Shown: positions 61,701 to 64,000 of the stretch, in pieces
How the letters are laid out: every line of letters begins with the position of its first letter
Position numbering within the stretch: the stretch's first letter is position 1
Source of the DNA: Xestospongia muta
Lineage: Eukaryota > Porifera > Demospongiae > Haplosclerida > Petrosiidae
Assembly: GCA_963693285.1 (NCBI GenBank)
Contig: OY848923.1
Span: 2,180,038 to 2,244,037 of the forward strand
Direction of reading: 5' to 3'
Length of the DNA stretch: 64,000 nt
Program-made: the position numbers and the translations under genes
Notes under the pieces: generated by a model
The model's database searches: none
What the model saw: only the letters and a program-made list of their open reading frames with translations
What the model was told of the DNA's origin: nothing

Positions 61701-64000
61701 ACACTATTTGTCTTGTAATGTCAATCTCAGTGATCCTATTCCTCCTACACCAAATGTTACTATTAACTTGGAGAAGAATGGACAACCAGTAGATCTGTCT
61801 AATTCTAGGATTAACAAGACCTTGACAAGCAATAACAATGTCTATTCTACAATACTCACATTCACTCCTGTAGACATTGATGATGCTGGTAATTATACTT
61901 GTATTGGAAGTGTTAGTCCCATAGGATCTGGATTTAACTTTGAAGTGGAACCTTTTATTATTGGTAGCAATAGCTCTGCAATAACTGAACTGTTAGTGCA
62001 TGGTTGGTCTATTGGTTTGCTATTCTACTAATTTAGCTCTTTTATCATTGTAGCTATACCTGCTCCAGTAATCAATGTCATTGCTATTGGCACAGGTGTT
62101 ATAGGAGATAGCTATTCTGCTGTGTGTTCAGTAGATGTGGATGATAACCTCTATAACATTGTTGTCAATTCAACTATAGTCAAGATCGGAGTAGGTGTGG
62201 TTACTTCTACAGTGACTTCTGGAGATAACAGTGTATCTATATCCTACACTCCACTGATGACATCACATAGTGGACAGTATCAATGTCTAGTGAATATCAG
62301 TCAGATTGATATCAGTTACCAAGTCTCTTATATTGAAACTTTCACTATCAATACAACTAGTAAGTTCATTGTTTTTTTATTGTTACATTTATGTGGTATC
62401 AAACCATGTGAATAATTCTTAATTGCCTTCACCTCTAGTTCAACAACCAGTTGTTGCTGTCTCTATTGATCATGTTGATCCAAGTTCACTAATAGAGGCA
62501 ACATATCTTGATGTGGCATGTAATGTTAACATCAGTGATGCTGTTAATACTGGAGTTAGTATTGATATTGTGTGGTCTCGTAATGGTGGTTCTTCTCTTA
62601 CTAATAACAGTGACTATACTATTAGTCCATTGGTTATGATAGGATCACACATGTACATTAGTACATTACGTATTGAAAGTTTGAGTTTGACTAGAGACAA
62701 TGGTGCTATGTACTCTTGTACTGTGAGTGTTCTATCATCTCCTGTATCTTCTTATATTACTGGTAATAAGAATAATAACAATATTACACTAAATGTGGCA
62801 GGTATATTACTTAATTGTAAATGTACTAATACTAATATTGTTATTAATTCATTTATAATAGATCTCACTGGTGAACATGTGATTGTTGATATTCTATTTC
62901 CAACCACACCCACTGCTGGAGACCAGTTCACTATGACATGTAATATCAGTATACCTGAGAGACTAGTACATGATCTTACTAGACTTGTTGTAATATGGAG
63001 TTATGATCTAGCCAGAGAACAAAGAGTTGAAGTAATTAATAATGATACTACAATAAGAAATGTGACTAAGTTTGGTAATCATATTTTGAGTATACTAACA
63101 CTTAATCCAGTGAAGACATCTGATGGTAGAAGGTATTATTGTTCAGTGATATTTAATGATTTATACATCAGTGATCATACATTGAGAGATCTTAGTGTTC
63201 AAAGTAAGTTATTTATTTGGAATTGAATCAAATATTGTTAATCTAATTTCCATAGTCCCTCCACCCAGTATGGTTATCACACATAGTCCTCCCACTGGTC
63301 CTATCTATGAAAGTACTAACTTCAACTTAACCTGTACTGGTGCACTACCCAGTGTAGTGGACACAAATGTGTCAGCTTCTGTAGTCTGGCTTGATCCTCA
63401 AGGCAATATTATACCTGTTGAATCACGACGTATGATCACTAATGTTACTAGTAATGAAAACAATGAGTTTGAGAGTACACTAGTGTTTTTACCAATTGAT
63501 AATGGAGATCATAATAGTAACTTTAATGACACTGGAACATATACCTGTCAGATGACTATTAGTTCAAGTGATTCTTTAATTCTGAATGGAATAAACAGTA
63601 CTACTGACACAATAATTGTTCAAAGTAAGTACTTTATTTTCTTCATTGATTGCATATTCATTTTCAATCTTTTTTTAGATACGACGTATATGCAATTAAA
63701 TATATCTACTGTGGGTTCTACTGAAGTAGGTCAAAATCTTAATATCATTTGTACTGTAAGAGTAGTGGAGAGATTAGTTGTTACACCATCAATTGAAATA
63801 ATGAAAATGAACACTACAGATATATATTTACTACAAGATATAAATATTTCCTATATTGTAACCACTGATGATATTGGGTCTGAAACTAATTGGACAATAA
63901 TACTAGAACCAGTGAGGTTTGAAGACAGAGGAGTATATATATGTATAGCTGATTTTAATGTGACTGGTGTTAATGGAATTAATGATTCAGCAACTGCTAC
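58174..64000 (+). CDS. Gene 5 (partial): third Ig/FN3 receptor paralogue
   Basis: The window ends inside exon 14, so only the signal peptide, first Ig, second Ig, FN3 and ten more Ig exons are seen. Exons are 58174-58270, 58322-58687, 59386-59706, 59756-60022, 60077-60418, 60472-60846, 60895-61212, 61265-61585, 61640-62002, 62054-62359, 62439-62801, 62862-63203, 63256-63624 and 63679 onward. Every exon has the same length as in gene 4. From about 58200 the sequence, introns included, is almost identical to gene 4 (offset 13,874, then 13,872), apart from a cluster of changes at about 60760-60990. The tail lies outside the window. Confidence 0.88.

Larger units (their letters stand above)
30160..64000 (+). 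repeat. Tandem array of about 14-kb gene-plus-pseudogene units
   Basis: Three units start at genes 3, 4 and 5. The distance between equivalent sites is about 14,140 bases for units 1-2 and 13,874 for units 2-3. Each complete unit holds one intact receptor gene, one truncated pseudogene and a spacer with two CRE-type elements. The third unit continues beyond the window. Confidence 0.9.

Noticed and set aside
21198..64000. Bacterial-style systems (operons, CRISPR, phage or plasmid functions)
   Set aside because: The DNA has animal gene structure throughout: many short introns, poly(A) signals and metazoan domain families. No CRISPR-like array was seen; the repeats are tandem exons or gene units.

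Overview
This window looks like nuclear DNA from an early-branching animal, most likely a sponge (demosponge type). It is very AT-rich. The genes are cut into many exons by GT-AG introns of mostly 45-100 bases. The proteins are giant animal-type surface receptors (adhesion GPCR, Calx-beta, VWA, Ig, FN3). No bacterial, viral or complete transposon gene was seen. Species is an inference; Amphimedon-like demosponges fit best. All convincing genes are on the plus strand, and exon models were built by hand from splice sites, phase and open frame.

Layout. (1) 1-2651: 5' flank of gene 1, containing a second signal-peptide exon. (2) 2652-16025: gene 1, 44 exons and about 3,099 aa. It is an adhesion GPCR with an IgGFc-binding-like head, 12 Calx-beta domains, Ig/Ig/EGF/Ig, HRM, GAIN/GPS and 7TM. 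(3) 16026-21197: intergenic DNA with decayed copies of gene 1 segments and a second copy of the gene 1 upstream flank. (4) 21198-28089: gene 2, 23 exons and about 1,587 aa. It has the same signal exon as gene 1, three tandem Calx-VWA-Calx cassettes, a Thr-rich stalk, one TM helix and a short tail. (5) 28090-30159: spacer. (6) 30160-40455: gene 3, 27 exons and about 2,696 aa. It is a type I receptor with about 16 Ig and 6 FN3 domains and a tail of repeated YDIP motifs. (7) 41186-42433: pseudogene of the gene 3 family. (8) 44300-54606: gene 4, the full paralogue, about 2,681 aa. (9) 55341-56638: a second pseudogene. (10) 58174-64000: gene 5, a third paralogue cut by the window edge. Gene, pseudogene and spacer repeat with a period of about 14 kb.

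How it may work together (inference). All five genes encode large modular surface proteins suited to calcium-dependent adhesion. Most extracellular exons are symmetric phase 1-1, so domains can be duplicated or skipped without frame loss. Genes 3-5 end in phosphotyrosine-type docking motifs (YDIP, NPAY, YINM). Tandem paralogues with pseudogenes, gene-conversion-like mosaics and more divergence in the membrane-distal domains resemble known invertebrate allorecognition complexes. A short dispersed element with a TGACGTCA palindrome followed by a splice-donor-like site lies upstream of each gene 3-family copy and may be a shared promoter and 5' UTR exon.
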